A stretch of DNA of 64,000 nucleotides from Agriotes lineatus (taxonomy: Eukaryota > Arthropoda > Insecta > Coleoptera > Elateridae). The position numbers and the translations under genes are program-made. Each line of letters begins with the position of its first letter. Positions within the stretch are counted from its first letter, which is position 1. The stretch is from positions 310,001 to 374,000 of the forward strand of contig CALNHX010000264.1 of NCBI GenBank assembly GCA_940337035.1, written 5' to 3'. The notes beneath the pieces are model-generated. The model searched no databases. It was not told where the DNA came from and saw only the letters and a program-made list of their open reading frames with translations. This document shows, one piece after another, positions 39,960 to 53,330 of the stretch.

Positions 39960-41700
39960 TACATTTATGCATTCCTAAACCATCAACAATTCATACTTCT
40001 GCTTTAATAACCACACCCATATTCAAATAGACATAGTTTGGCCGCCAACATACAGAAACGTCTTAACCAAGCTTTAAACACGCATTATACAGTTTTTGTA
40101 GAATACTGGACATATTTAGAACCTTATAAAACGGTTTGACCACCATCTGAACGCTAATACTTTTCACTACGTTTTCAGCTTGTATGCTAGAGAGCATAAT
40201 AAATTTTCTTAGATATTCAATCAGTGCTGGGAGTGTCCGTTCTGGTACATTTATGCATTACTACACCATCAACAATTGATACTTCTGTTTTAACCGCCAC
40301 ACCCATATTCAAATAGACATAGTTTGGCCGCCAACATAAAGCATACACAAACATCTCAACCAAGCTTTAAACACGCATTATATAGTTTTTGTAGAGTACT
40401 GGACATATTTAGAACCTTATAAAACGGTTTGACACCATCTGAACGCTAATACCTTTCACTACGTTTTCAGCTTGTATGCTAGAGGGCCTAATATATTTTT
40501 ATAGTTATTCAAAAAGTGCTGGGAGTGTCCGTTCTGGTACATTTATGAATTCCTAAACCATCAACAATTGCTATTTCTGCTATAACAACCCCACCCATAT
40601 TCAAATAGACATAGTTTGGCCGGCAACATAGAGCATACAGAAACGTCTTAACCAAGCTTTAAACATGCATTATATAGTTTTTGTAGAGTACTGGACATAT
40701 TTAGAACCTTATAAAGCGGTTGACACCATCTGAAAGCTAATACTTTTACACTACGTTTTCAGCTTGTATGCTAAAGAGCCCAACATATTTTTTTAGAATT
40801 TCAATCAGTGCTGGGAGTGTCCGTTCTGGTACATTTATGCATTACTACACCATCAACAATTGATACTTATGTTTTAACCACCACACCCATATTCAAATAG
40901 ACATAGTTTGGCTGCCAACATAAAGCATACAGAAACGTCTCAACCAAGCTTTAAACACGCAATATATAGTTTTTGTAGAGTACTGGACATATTTAGAACC
41001 TTATTAAACGGTTTGACACCATCTGAACGCTAATACTTTTCACTACGTTTTCAGCTTGTATGCTAGAGGGACTAATATATTTTTTTAGTTATTCAAAAAG
41101 TGCTGGGAGTGTCCGTTCTGGTACATTTATGAATTCCTAAACCATCAACAATTGCTATTTCTGCTTTAATAACCCCACCCAAATTCAAATAGACATAGTT
41201 TGGCCGCCAACATAGAGCATACAGAAACGTTTTAACCAAGCTTTAAACACGCATTATATAGTTATTGTAGAGTACTGGACATATTTAGAACCTTATAAAG
41301 CGGTTTGACACCATCTGAAAGCTAATACTTTTACACTACGTTTTCAGCTTGTATGCTAAAGAGCCCAACATATTTTTTTTAATATTCAATCAGTGCTGGG
41401 GTGTCCGTTCTGGTACATTTATGCATTACTACACCATCAACAATTGATACTCCTGCTTTAACCACCACACCCATATTCAAATAGACATAGTTTGGCTGCC
41501 AACATAAAGCATACAGAAACGTCTCAACCAAGCTTTAAACACGCATTATATAGTTTTTGTAAAGTACTGGACATATTTAGAACCTTATAAAACGGTTTGA
41601 CACCATCTGAACGCTAATACTTTTCACTACGTTTTCAGCTTGTATGCTAGAGAGCTCAATATATTTTTTTAGATATTCAATCAGTGCTGGGAGTGTCCGT
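39960..41700 (+). repeat. 1,747-bp satellite duplication, copy 1 (6 monomers)
   Basis: Six monomers are repeated almost identically at +1,747 bp. Shared private variants include GAGAGCATAATAAATTTTC (40190 and 41937), GCATACACAAACATCTC, CTATAACAACCCCACCC, GGACTAATATA, and TTTTTTTTAATATTCAATC with GCTGGGGTGTCC (41375 and 43122). Some of these variants also appear at 7.4 and 10.6 kb, across the BEL insertion. Confidence 0.85.
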
Positions 41701-43450
41701 TCTGATACATTTATGCATTCCTAAACCATCAACAATTCATACTTCTGCTTTAATAACCACACCCATATTCAAATAGACATAGTTTGGCCGCCAACATACA
41801 GAAACGTCTTAACCAAGCTTTAAACACGCTATTATACAGTTTTTGTAGAATACTGGACATATTTAGAACCTTATAAAACGGTTTGACACCATCTGAACGC
41901 TAATACTTTTCACTACGTTTTCAGCTTGTATGCTAGAGAGCATAATAAATTTTCTTAGATATTCAATCAGTGCTGGGAGTGTCCGTTCTGGTACATTTAT
42001 GCATTACTACACCATCAACAATTGATACTTCTGTTTTAACCGCCACACCCATATTCAAATAGACATAGTTTGGCCGCCAACATAAAGCATACACAAACAT
42101 CTCAACCAAGCTTTAAACACGCATTATATAGTTTTTGTAGAGTACTGGACATATTTAGAACCTTATAAAACGGTTTGACACCATCTGAACGCTAATACCT
42201 TTCACTACGTTTTCAGCTTGTATGCTAGAGGGCCTAATATATTTTTATAGTTATTCAAAAAGTGCTGGAGTGTCCGTTCTGGTACATTTATGAATTCCTA
42301 AACCATCAACAATTGCTATTTCTGCTATAACAACCCCACCCATATTCAAATAGACATAGTTTGGCCGGCAACATAGAGCATACAGAAACGTCTTAACCAA
42401 GCTTTAAACATGCATTATATAGTTTTTGTAGAGTACTGGACATATTTAGAACCTTATAAAGCGGTTTGACACCATCTGAAAGCTAATACTTTTACACTAC
42501 GTTTTCAGCTTGTATGCTAAAGAGCCCAACATATTTTTTTAGAATTTCAATCAGTGCTGGGAGTGTCCGTTCTGGTACATTTATGCATTACTACACCATC
42601 AACAATTGATACTTATGTTTTAACCACCACACCCATATTCAAATAGACATAGTTTGGCTGCCAACATAAAGCATACAGAAACGTCTCAACCAAGCTTTAA
42701 ACACGCAATATATAGTTTTTGTAGAGTACTGGACATATTTAGAACCTTATTAAACGGTTTGACACCATCTGAACGCTAATACTTTTCACTACGTTTTCAG
42801 CTTGTATGCTAGAGGGACTAATATATTTTTTTAGTTATTCAAAAAGTGCTGGGAGTGTCCGTTCTGGTACATTTATGAATTCCTAAACCATCAACAATTG
42901 CTATTTCTGCTTTAATAACCCCACCCAAATTCAAATAGACATAGTTTGGCCGCCAACATAGAGCATACAGAAACGTTTTAACCAAGCTTTAAACACGCAT
43001 TATATAGTTATTGTAGAGTACTGGACATATTTAGAACCTTATAAAGCGGTTTGACACCATCTGAAAGCTAATACTTTTACACTACGTTTTCAGCTTGTAT
43101 GCTAAAGAGCCCAACATATTTTTTTTAATATTCAATCAGTGCTGGGGTGTCCGTTCTGGTACATTTATGCATTACTACACCATCAACAATTGATACTCCT
43201 GCTTTAACCACCACACCCATATTCAAATAGACATAGTTTGGCTGCCAACATAAAGCATACAGAAACGTCTCAACCAAGCTTTAAACACGCATTATATAGT
43301 TTTTGTAAAGTACTGGACATATTTAGAACCTTATAAAACGGTTTGACACCATCTGAACGCTAATACTTTTCACTACGTTTTCAGCTTGTATGCTAGAGAG
43401 CTCAATATATTTTTTTAGATATTCAATCAGTGCTGGGAGTGTCCGTTCTG
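41701..43450 (+). repeat. 1,747-bp satellite duplication, copy 2
   Basis: This is a nearly identical partner of the preceding six-monomer block. Differences are few, such as GCTATTATACAG here against GCATTATACAG and a one-base change in GTGCTGGAG. The high identity suggests a recent event. Confidence 0.85.
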
Positions 43451-45389
43451 ATACATTTATGCATTCCTAAACCATCAACAATTCATACTTCTGCTTTAAT
43501 AACCACACCCATATTCAAATAGACATAGTTTGGCCGCCAACATACAGAAACGTCTTAACCAAGCTTTAAACACGCATTATATAGTTTTTGTAGAGTACTG
43601 GACATATTTAGAACATTATAAAGCGGTTTGACACCATCTGAAAGCTAATACTTTTACACTACGTTTTCAGCTTGTATGCTAGAGAGCTCAATATATTTTT
43701 TTAGATATTCAATCAGTGCTGGGAGTGTCCGGTCTGATACATTTATGCATTCCTAAACCATCAACAATTCATACTTCTGCTTTAATAACCACACCCATAT
43801 TCAAATAGACATAGTTTGGCCGCCAACATACAGAAACGTCTTAACCAAGCTTTAAACACGCATTATATAGTTTTTGTAGAGTACTGGACATATTTAGAAC
43901 CTTATAAAACGGTTTGACACCATCTGAAAGCTAATACTTTTACACTACGTTTTCAGCTTGTATGCTAGAGAGCTCAATATATTTTTTTTTTCAATCAGTG
44001 CTGGGAGTGTCCGTTCTGATACATTTAAGCATTCCTAAACCATCAACAATTGATACTTCTGCTTTAATAACGACACCCATATTCAAATAGACATAGTTTG
44101 GCCGCCAACATACAGAAACGTCTTAACCAAGCTTTAAACACGCATTATATAGTTTTTGTAGAGTACTGGACATATTTAGAGCCTTATAAAGCGGTCTGAC
44201 ACCATCTGAAAGCTAATACTTTTTCACTACGTTTTCAGCTTGTATGCTAGAGAGCCCAATATATTTTTTTAGATATTCAATCAGTGCTGGGAGTGTCCGT
44301 TCTGATACATTTATGCATTCCTAAACCATCAACAATTGATACTTCTGCTTTAATAACTACACCCATATTCAAATAGACATAGTTTGGCCGCCAACATACA
44401 GAAACGTCTTAACCAAGCTTTAAACACGCATTATATAGTTTTTGTAGAGTACTGGACATATTTAGAACCTTATAAAGCGGTTTGACACCATCTGAAAGCT
44501 AATACTTTTACACTACGTTTTCAGCTTGTATGCTAGAGAGCTCAATATATTTTTTTAGATATTCAATCAGTGCTGGGAGTGTCCGTTCTGATACATTTAT
44601 GCATTCCTAAACCATCAACAATTCATACTTCTGCTTTAATAACCACACCCATATTCAAATAGACATAGTTTGGCCGCCAACATACAGCAACGTCTTAACC
44701 AAGCTTTAAACACGCATTATATAGTTTTTGTAGAGTACTGGACATATTTAGAACCTTATAAAGCGGTTTGACACCATCTGAAAGCTAATACTTTTACACT
44801 ACGTTTTCAGCTTGTATGCTAGAGAGCCCAATATATTTTTTTAGATATTCAATCAGTGCTGGGAGTGTCCGTTCTGGTACATTTATGCATTCCTAAACCA
44901 TCAACAATTGATACTTCTGCTTTAATAACCACACCCATATTCAAATAGACATAGTTTGGCCGCCAACATACAGAAACGTCTTAACCAAGCTTTAAACACG
45001 CATTATACAGTTTTTGTAGAGTACTGGACATATTTAAAACCTTATAAAACGGTTTGACACCATCTGAACGCTAATACTTTTCACTACGTTTTCAGCTTGT
45101 ATGCTAGAGGGCCTAATATATTTTTTTAGTTATTCAACAAGTGCTGGGAGTGTCCGTTCTGGTACATTTATGCATTACTAAACCATCAACAATTGCTACT
45201 TCTGCTTTAATAACCACACCCATATTCAAATAGACATAGTTTGGCCGCCAACATACAGAAACGTCTTAACCAAGCTTTAAACACGCATTATACAGTTTTT
45301 GTAGAGTACTGGACATATTTAAAACCTTATAAAACGGTTTGACACCATCTGAACGCTAATACTTTTCACTACGTTTTCAGCTTGTATGC

Positions 45390-45533
45390 CAACATCTGAT
45401 CCAGTTCCTTCTTGAGGAGTTCCTTTTTAGCTGGATTCATACTATACGCGGGCACTGCTATAGGTTGATGATCACCGCTGTCAATGCAATGCTCTGCATA
45501 AGGAGTCGGGTCTCCCCCTGGCCGAAACACTAC
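45390..45533 (-). pseudogene. Ty3/gypsy-like Pol fragment inserted in a satellite monomer
   Basis: This is 144 bp of non-satellite sequence between GCTTGTATGC and AGAGGGCCTAATATA, which are neighbours in a normal monomer. The insert therefore interrupts the repeat with loss of at most about one base. On the minus strand one frame is open through the whole insert, about 46 codons. It encodes YAEHCIDSGDHQPIAVPAY followed by NPAKKELLKKELDQML. The pattern HxIDTGDxxPI followed by a basic, Leu-rich helix is characteristic of Ty3/gypsy Pol in the linker between protease and reverse transcriptase. Only this small piece is present: no LTR, no target duplication that I can see, and no further Pol. It is unrelated to the BEL element in this window. 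Family recognition is from motif pattern only. Confidence 0.8.
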
Positions 45534-45599
45534 AGAGGGCCTAATATATTTTTTTAGTTATTCAATAAGTGCTGGGAGTGTCCGTTCTGGTACATTTAT

Positions 45600-46750
45600 G
45601 CATTACTACACCGTCAACAATTGATACTTCTGCTTTAATAACCACACCCATATTCAAATAGGCATAGTTTGGCCGCCAACACAGAGCATACAGAAACGTC
45701 TTAACCAAGCTTTAAACACGCATTATATAGTTTTTGTAGAGTACTGGACATATTTAGAACCTTATAAAGCGGTTTGACACCATCTGAAAGCTAATACTTT
45801 TACACTACGTTTTCAGCTTGTATGCTAGAGAGCCCAATATATTTTTTTAGATATTCAATCAGTGCCGGGAGTGTCCGTTCTGATACATTTATGCATTCCT
45901 AAACGATCAACAATTGATACTTCTGCTTTAATAACTACACCCATATTCAAATAGACATAGTTTGGCCGCCAACATACAGAAACGTCTTAACCAAGCTTTA
46001 AACACGCATTATATAGTTTTTGTAGAGTACTGGACATATTTAGAACCTTATAAAGCGGTTTGACACCATCTGAAAGCTAATACTTTTACACTACGTTTTC
46101 AGCTTGTATGCTAGAGAGCTCAATATATTTTTTTAGATATTCAATCTGTGCTGGGAGTGTCCGTTCTGATACATTTATGCATTCCTAAACCATCAACAAT
46201 TGATACTTCTGCTTTAATAACTACACCCATATTCAAATAGACATAGTTTGGCCGCCAACATACAGAAACGTCTTAACCAAGCTTTAAACACGCATTATAT
46301 AGTTTTTGTAGAGTACTGGACATATTTAGAACCTTATAAAGCGGTTTGACACCATCTGAAAGCTAATACTTTTACACTACGTTTTCAGCTTGTATGCTAG
46401 AGAGCTCAATATATTTTTTTAGATATTCAATCAGTGCTGGGAGTGTCCGTTCTGATACATTTATGCATTCCTAAACCATCAACAATTGATACTTCTGCTT
46501 TAATAACTACACCCATATTCAAATAGACATAGTTTGGCCGCCAACATACAGAAACGTCTTAACCAAGCTTTAAACACGCATTATATAGTTTTTGTAGAGT
46601 ACTGGACATATTTAGAACCTTATAAAGCGGTTTGACACCATCTGAAAGCTAATACTTTTACACTACGTTTTCAGCTTGTATGCTAGAGAGCTCAATATAT
46701 TTTTTTAGATATTCAATCAGTGCCGGGAGTGTCCGTTCTGATACATTTAT
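45600..46750 (+). repeat. 1,152-bp satellite unit, copy 1 (4 monomers)
   Basis: Four monomers are repeated at +1,152 bp. GTGCCGGGAGTG with AAACGATCAAC occurs at about 45862 and 47014. TCAATCTGTGCTGG occurs at about 46141 and 47293. CAAATAGGCATAG with AACACAGAGC occurs at about 45656 and 46808. The copies look almost identical by eye. Confidence 0.82.
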
Positions 46751-47900
46751 GCATTCCTAAACGATCAACAATTGATACTTCTGCTTTAATAACCACACCC
46801 ATATTCAAATAGGCATAGTTTGGCCGCCAACACAGAGCATACAGAAACGTCTTAACCAAGCTTTAAACACGCATTATATAGTTTTTGTAGAGTACTGGAC
46901 ATATTTAGAACCTTATAAAGCGGTTTGACACCATCTGAAAGCTAATACTTTTACACTACGTTTTCAGCTTGTATGCTAGAGAGCCCAATATATTTTTTTA
47001 GATATTCAATCAGTGCCGGGAGTGTCCGTTCTGATACATTTATGCATTCCTAAACGATCAACAATTGATACTTCTGCTTTAATAACTACACCCATATTCA
47101 AATAGACATAGTTTGGCCGCCAACATACAGAAACGTCTTAACCAAGCTTTAAACACGCATTATATAGTTTTTGTAGAGTACTGGACATATTTAGAACCTT
47201 ATAAAGCGGTTTGACACCATCTGAAAGCTAATACTTTTACACTACGTTTTCAGCTTGTATGCTAGAGAGCTCAATATATTTTTTTAGATATTCAATCTGT
47301 GCTGGGAGTGTCCGTTCTGATACATTTATGCATTCCTAAACCATCAACAATTGATACTTCTGCTTTAATAACTACACCCATATTCAAATAGACATAGTTT
47401 GGCCGCCAACATACAGAAACGTCTTAACCAAGCTTTAAACACGCATTATATAGTTTTTGTAGAGTACTGGACATATTTAGAACCTTATAAAGCGGTTTGA
47501 CACCATCTGAAAGCTAATACTTTTACACTACGTTTTCAGCTTGTATGCTAGAGAGCTCAATATATTTTTTTAGATATTCAATCAGTGCTGGGAGTGTCCG
47601 TTCTGATACATTTATGCATTCCTAAACCATCAACAATTGATACTTCTGCTTTAATAACTACACCCATATTCAAATAGACATAGTTTGGCCGCCAACATAC
47701 AGAAACGTCTTAACCAAGCTTTAAACACGCATTATATAGTTTTTGTAGAGTACTGGACATATTTAGAACCTTATAAAGCGGTTTGACACCATCTGAAAGC
47801 TAATACTTTTACACTACGTTTTCAGCTTGTATGCTAGAGAGCTCAATATATTTTTTTAGATATTCAATCAGTGCTGGGAGTATCCGTTCTGATACATTTA
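46751..47900 (+). repeat. 1,152-bp satellite unit, copy 2
   Basis: This is the tandem partner of the preceding unit. The same monomer series also appears near 55.38 kb and 58.53 kb. Confidence 0.8.
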
Positions 47901-48880
47901 TGCATTCCTAAACCATCAACAATTCATACTTCTGCTTTAATAACCACACCCATATTCAAATAGACATAGTTTGGCCGCCAACATACAGAAACGTCTTAAC
48001 CAAGCTTTAAACACGCATTATATAGTTTTTGTAGAGTACTGGACATATTTAGAACCTTATAAAGCGGTTTGACACCATCTGAAAGCTAATACTTTTACAC
48101 TACGTTTTCAGCTTGTATGCTAGAGAGCCCAATATATTTTTTTAGATATTCAATCAGTGCTGGGAGTGTCCGTTCTGGTACATTTATGCATTCCTAAACC
48201 ATCAACAATTGATACTTCTGCTTTAATAACCACACCCATATTCAAATAGACATAGTTTGGCCGCCAACATACAGAAACGTCTTAACCAAGCTTTAAACAC
48301 GCATTATACAGTTTTTGTAGAGTACTGGACATATTTAAAACCTTATAAAAGGGTTTGACACCATCTGAACGCTAATACTTTTCACTACGTTTTCAGCTTG
48401 TATGCTAGAGGGCCTAATATATTTTTTTAGTTATTCAACAAGTGCTGGGAGTGTCCGTTCTGGTACATTTATGCATTACTAAACCATCAACAATTGCTAC
48501 TTCTGCTTTAATAACCACACCCATATTCAAATAGACATAGTTTGGCCGCCAACATACAGAAACGTCTTAACCAAGCTTTAAACACGCATTATACAGTTTT
48601 TGTAGAGTACTGGACATATTTAGAACCTTATAAAGCGGTTTGACACCATCTGAAAGCTAATACTTTTACACTACGTTTTCAGCTTGTATGCTAGAGAGCC
48701 CAATATATTTTTTTAGAAATTCAATCAGCGCTGGGATTGTCCGTTCGGGTACATTTATGCATTACTACACCATCAACAATTGATACTTCTGCTTTAATAA
48801 CCACACCCATATTCAAATAGACATAGTTTGGCCGCCAACATAGAGCATACAGAAACGTCTTAACCAAGCTTTAAACACGC
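46870..48880 (+). repeat. Satellite segment duplicated 11,524 bp away, copy 1
   Basis: CAGTGCCGGG at 47011 matches 58535 and CAGCGCTGGG at 48726 matches 60250. Both offsets are exactly 11,524 bp. The intermediate monomer order also agrees: three GAGAGCTC monomers, a GAGAGCCC monomer, then an AAAAGGG junction. About 2 kb is collinear without net indel. Confidence 0.78.
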
Positions 48881-51800
48881 ATTATAAGGTTTTTGTAGAG
48901 TACTGGAATAATTTAGAACCTTATAATGCGGTTTGACACCATCTGAAAGGTAATACTTTTACAGTACGTTTTCAGCTTTTATGCTAGAGGGCCTAATATA
49001 ATTTTTTAGTTATTCAATAGGTGCCGGGAGTGTCCGTTCTGGTACATTTGTGCATTACTAAACCATCAACAATTGCTACTTCTGCTTTAATCACCACACC
49101 CATATTCAAATAGACATAGTTTGGCCGCCAACATAGTGCATACAGACACGTCTCAACCAAGCTTTAAACACGCATTATATAGTTTTTGTAGAGTACTGGA
49201 CATATTTAGAACCTTATAAAGCGGTTTGACACCATCTGAAAGCTAATACTTTTACACTACGTTTTCAGCTTGTATGCTAGAGAGCCCAATATATTTTTTT
49301 AGATATTCAATCAGTGCTGGGAGTGTCCGTTCTGGTACATTTATGCATTCCTAAACCATCAACAATTGATACTGCTGCTTTAATAACCACACCCATATTC
49401 AAATAGACATAGTTTGGCCGCCAACATACAGAAACGTCTTAACCAAGCTTTAAACACGCATTATACAGTTTTTGTAGAGTACTGGACATATTTAAAACCT
49501 TATAAAAGGGTTTGACACCATCTGAACGCTAATACTTTTCACTACGTTTTCAGCTTGTATGCTAGAGGGCCTAATATATTTTTTTAGTTATTCAACAAGT
49601 GCTGGGAGTGTCTGTTCTGGTACATTTATGCATTACTAAACCATCAACAATTGCTACTTCTGCTTTAATAACCACACCCATATTCAAATAGACATAGTTT
49701 GGCCGCCAACATACAGAAACGTCTCAGCCAAGCTTTAAACACGCATTATAAGGTTTTTGTAGAGTACTGGAATAATTTAGAACCTTATAATGCGGTTTGA
49801 CACCATCTGAAAGGTAATACTTTTACAGTACGTTTTCAGCTTTTATGCTAGAGGGCCTAATATAATTTTTTAGTTATTCAATAGGTGCCGGGAGTGTCCG
49901 TTCTGGTACATTTGTGCATTACTAAACCATCAACAATTGCTACTTCTGCTTTAATCACCACACCCATATTCAAATAGACATAGTTTGGCCGCCAACATAG
50001 TGCATACAGACACGTCTCAACCAAGCTTTAAACACGCATTATATAGTTTTTGTAGAGTACTGGACATATTTAGAACCTTATAAAGCGGTTTGACACCATC
50101 TGAAAGCTAATACTTTTACACTACGTTTTCAGCTTGTATGCTAGAGAGCCCAATATATTTTTTTAGATATTCAATCAGTGCTGGGAGTGTCCGTTCTGGT
50201 ACATTTATGCATTCCTAAACCATCAACAATTGATACTTCTGCTTTAATAACCACACCCATATTCAAATAGACATAGTTTGGCCGCCAACATACAGAAACG
50301 TCTTAACCAAGCTTTAAACACGCATTATACAGTTTTTGTAGAGTACTGGACATATTTAAAACCTTATAAAAGGGTTTGACACCATCTGAACGCTAATACT
50401 TTTCACTACGTTTTCAGCTTGTATGCTAGAGGGCCTAATATAATTTTTTAGTTATTCAATAGGTGCCGGGAGTGTCCGTTCTGGTACATTTGTGCATTAC
50501 TAAACCATCAACAATTGCTACTTCTGCTTTAATCACCACACCCATATTCAAATAGACATAGTTTGGCCGCCAACATAGTGCATACAGACACGTCTCAACC
50601 AAGCTTTAAACACGCATTATATAGTTTTTGTAGAGTACTGGACATATTTAGAACCTTATAAAGCGGTTTGACACCATCTGAAAGCTAATACTTTTACACT
50701 ACGTTTTCAGCTTGTATGCTAGAGAGCCCAATATATTTTTTTAGATATTCAATCAGTGCTGGGAGTGTCCGTTCTGGTACATTTATGCATTCCTAAACCA
50801 TCAACAATTGATACTTCTGCTTTAATAACCACACCCATATTCAAATAGACATAGTTTGGCCGCCAACATACAGAAACGTCTTAACCAAGCTTTAAACACG
50901 CATTATACAGTTTTTGTAGAGTACTGGACATATTTAAAACCTTATAAAAGGGTTTGACACCATCTGAACGCTAATACTTTTCACTACGTTTTCAGCTTGT
51001 ATGCTAGAGGGCCTAATATATTTTTTTAGTTATTCAACAAGTGCTGGGAGTGTCCGTTCTGGTACATTTATGCATTACTAAACCATCAACAATTGCTACT
51101 TCTGCTTTAATAACCACACCCATATTCAAATAGACATAGTTTGGCCGCCAACATACAGAAACGTCTTAACCAAGCTTTAAACACGCATTATACAGTTTTT
51201 GTAGAGTACTGGACATATTTAGAACCTTATAAAGCGGTTTGACACCATCTGAAAGCTAATACTTTTACACTACGTTTTCAGCTTGTATGCTAGAGAGCCC
51301 AATATATTTTTTTAGAAATTCAATCAGCGCTGGGATTGTCCGTTCGGGTACATTTATGCATTACTACACCATCAACAATTGATACTTCTGCTTTAATAAC
51401 CACACCCATATTCAAATAGACATAGTTTGGCCGCCAACATAGAGCATACAGAAACGTCTTAACCAAGCTTTAAACACGCATTATACAGTTTTTGTAAAGT
51501 ACTGGACATATTTAAAACCTTATAAAACGGTTTGACACCATCTGAACGCTAATACTTTTCACTACGTTTTCAGCTTGTATGCTAGAGGGCCTAATATATT
51601 TTTTTAGTTATTCAACAAGTGCTGGGAGTGTCCGTTCTGGTACATTTATGCATTACTAAACCATCAACAATTGCTACTTCTGCTTTAATAACCACACCCA
51701 TATTCAAATAGACATAGTTTGGCCGCCAACATACAGAAACGTCTCAGCCAAGCTTTAAACACGCATTATAAGGTTTTTGTAGAGTACTGGAATAATTTAG

Positions 51801-53330
51801 AACCTTATAATGCGGTTTGACACCATCTGAAAGGTAATACTTTTACAGTACGTTTTCAGCTTTTATGCTAGAGGGCCTAATATAATTTTTTAGTTATTCA
51901 ATAGGTGCCGGCAGTGTCCGTTCTGGTACATTTGTGCATTACTAAACCATCAACAATTGCTACTTCTGCTTTAATCACCACACCCATATTCAAATAGACA
52001 TAGTTTGGCCGCCAACATAGTGCATACAGACACGTCTCAACCAAGCTTTAAACACGCATTATATAGTTTTTGTAGAGTACTGGACATATTTAGAACCTTA
52101 TAAAGCGGTTTGACACCATCTGAAAGCTAATACTTTTACACTACGTTTTCAGCTTGTATGCTAGAGAGCCCAATATATTTTTTTAGATATTCAATCAGTG
52201 CTGGGAGTGTCCGTTCTGGTACATTTATGCATTCCTAAACCATCAACAATTGATACTGCTGCTTTAATAACCACACCCATATTCAAATAGACATAGTTTG
52301 GCCGCCAACATACAGAAACGTCTTAACCAAGCTTTAAACACGCATTATACAGTTTTTGTAGAGTACTGGACATATTTAAAACCTTATAAAAGGGTTTGAC
52401 ACCATCTGAACGCTAATACTTTTCACTACGTTTTCAGCTTGTATGCTAGAGGGCCTAATATATTTTTTTAGTTATTCAACAAGTGCTGGGAGTGTCTGTT
52501 CTGGTACATTTATGCATTACTAAACCATCAACAATTGCTACTTCTGCTTTAATAACCACACCCATATTCAAATAGACATAGTTTGGCCGCCAACATACAG
52601 AAACGTCTCAGCCAAGCTTTAAACACGCATTATAAGGTTTTTGTAGAGTACTGGAATAATTTAGAACCTTATAATGCGGTTTGACACCATCTGAAAGGTA
52701 ATACTTTTACAGTACGTTTTCAGCTTTTATGCTAGAGGGCCTAATATAATTTTTTAGTTATTCAATAGGTGCCGGGAGTGTCCGTTCTGGTACATTTGTG
52801 CATTACTAAACCATCAACAATTGCTACTTCTGCTTTAATCACCACACCCATATTCAAATAGACATAGTTTGGCCGCCAACATAGTGCATACAGACACGTC
52901 TCAACCAAGCTTTAAACACGCATTATATAGTTTTTGTAGAGTACTGGACATATTTAGAACCTTATAAAGCGGTTTGACACCATCTGAAAGCTAATACTTT
53001 TACACTACGTTTTCAGCTTGTATGCTAGAGAGCCCAATATATTTTTTTAGATATTCAATCAGTGCTGGGAGTGTCCGTTCTGGTACATTTATGCATTCCT
53101 AAACCATCAACAATTGATACTTCTGCTTTAATAACCACACCCATATTCAAATAGACATAGTTTGGCCACCAACATACAGAAACGTCTTAACCAAGCTTTA
53201 AACACGCATTATACAGTTTTTGTAGAGTACTGGACATATTTAAAACCTTATAAAAGGGTTTGACACCATCTGAACGCTAATACTTTTCACTACGTTTTCA
53301 GCTTGTATGTTAGAGGGCCTAATATATTTT
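48880..53330 (+). repeat. 2.88-kb satellite duplication (10-monomer period)
   Basis: Markers recur at about +2,883 bp. GTGCCGG with TTTGTGCATT at 49020 and 49884 matches 51903 and 52767. GATACTGCTGC at about 49370 matches 52253. GTGTCTGTTCTGG at about 49609 matches 52492. ATAAGGTTTTTG at about 48883 matches 51770. Upstream of about 48.85 kb the offset changes by one monomer, so that is near the breakpoint. Confidence 0.78.

Larger units (their letters stand above)
19747..45389 (+). repeat. Satellite array, block 2
   Basis: The array continues in the same orientation, completing the monomer split by the BEL element. Local structure: about 19.85-20.75 kb holds three nearly identical 292-bp monomers (AAATCATACAG, with AAGTCTC in place of ACGTCTC). 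About 22.4-25.1 kb shares rare variants with later blocks. About 25.1-37.9 kb is a large tandem duplication. About 38-40 kb is mixed. About 40-43.45 kb is a 1,747-bp duplication. About 43.45-45.36 kb is dominated by short monomers (about 286 bp) that lack 7 bp (CCAACATACAG instead of CCAACATAGAGCATACAG) and mostly carry GAGAGCTCAATATA. All monomers are in one orientation. I see no gene; open frames such as the one at 28625-28822 are products of the repeat. Confidence 0.97.
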
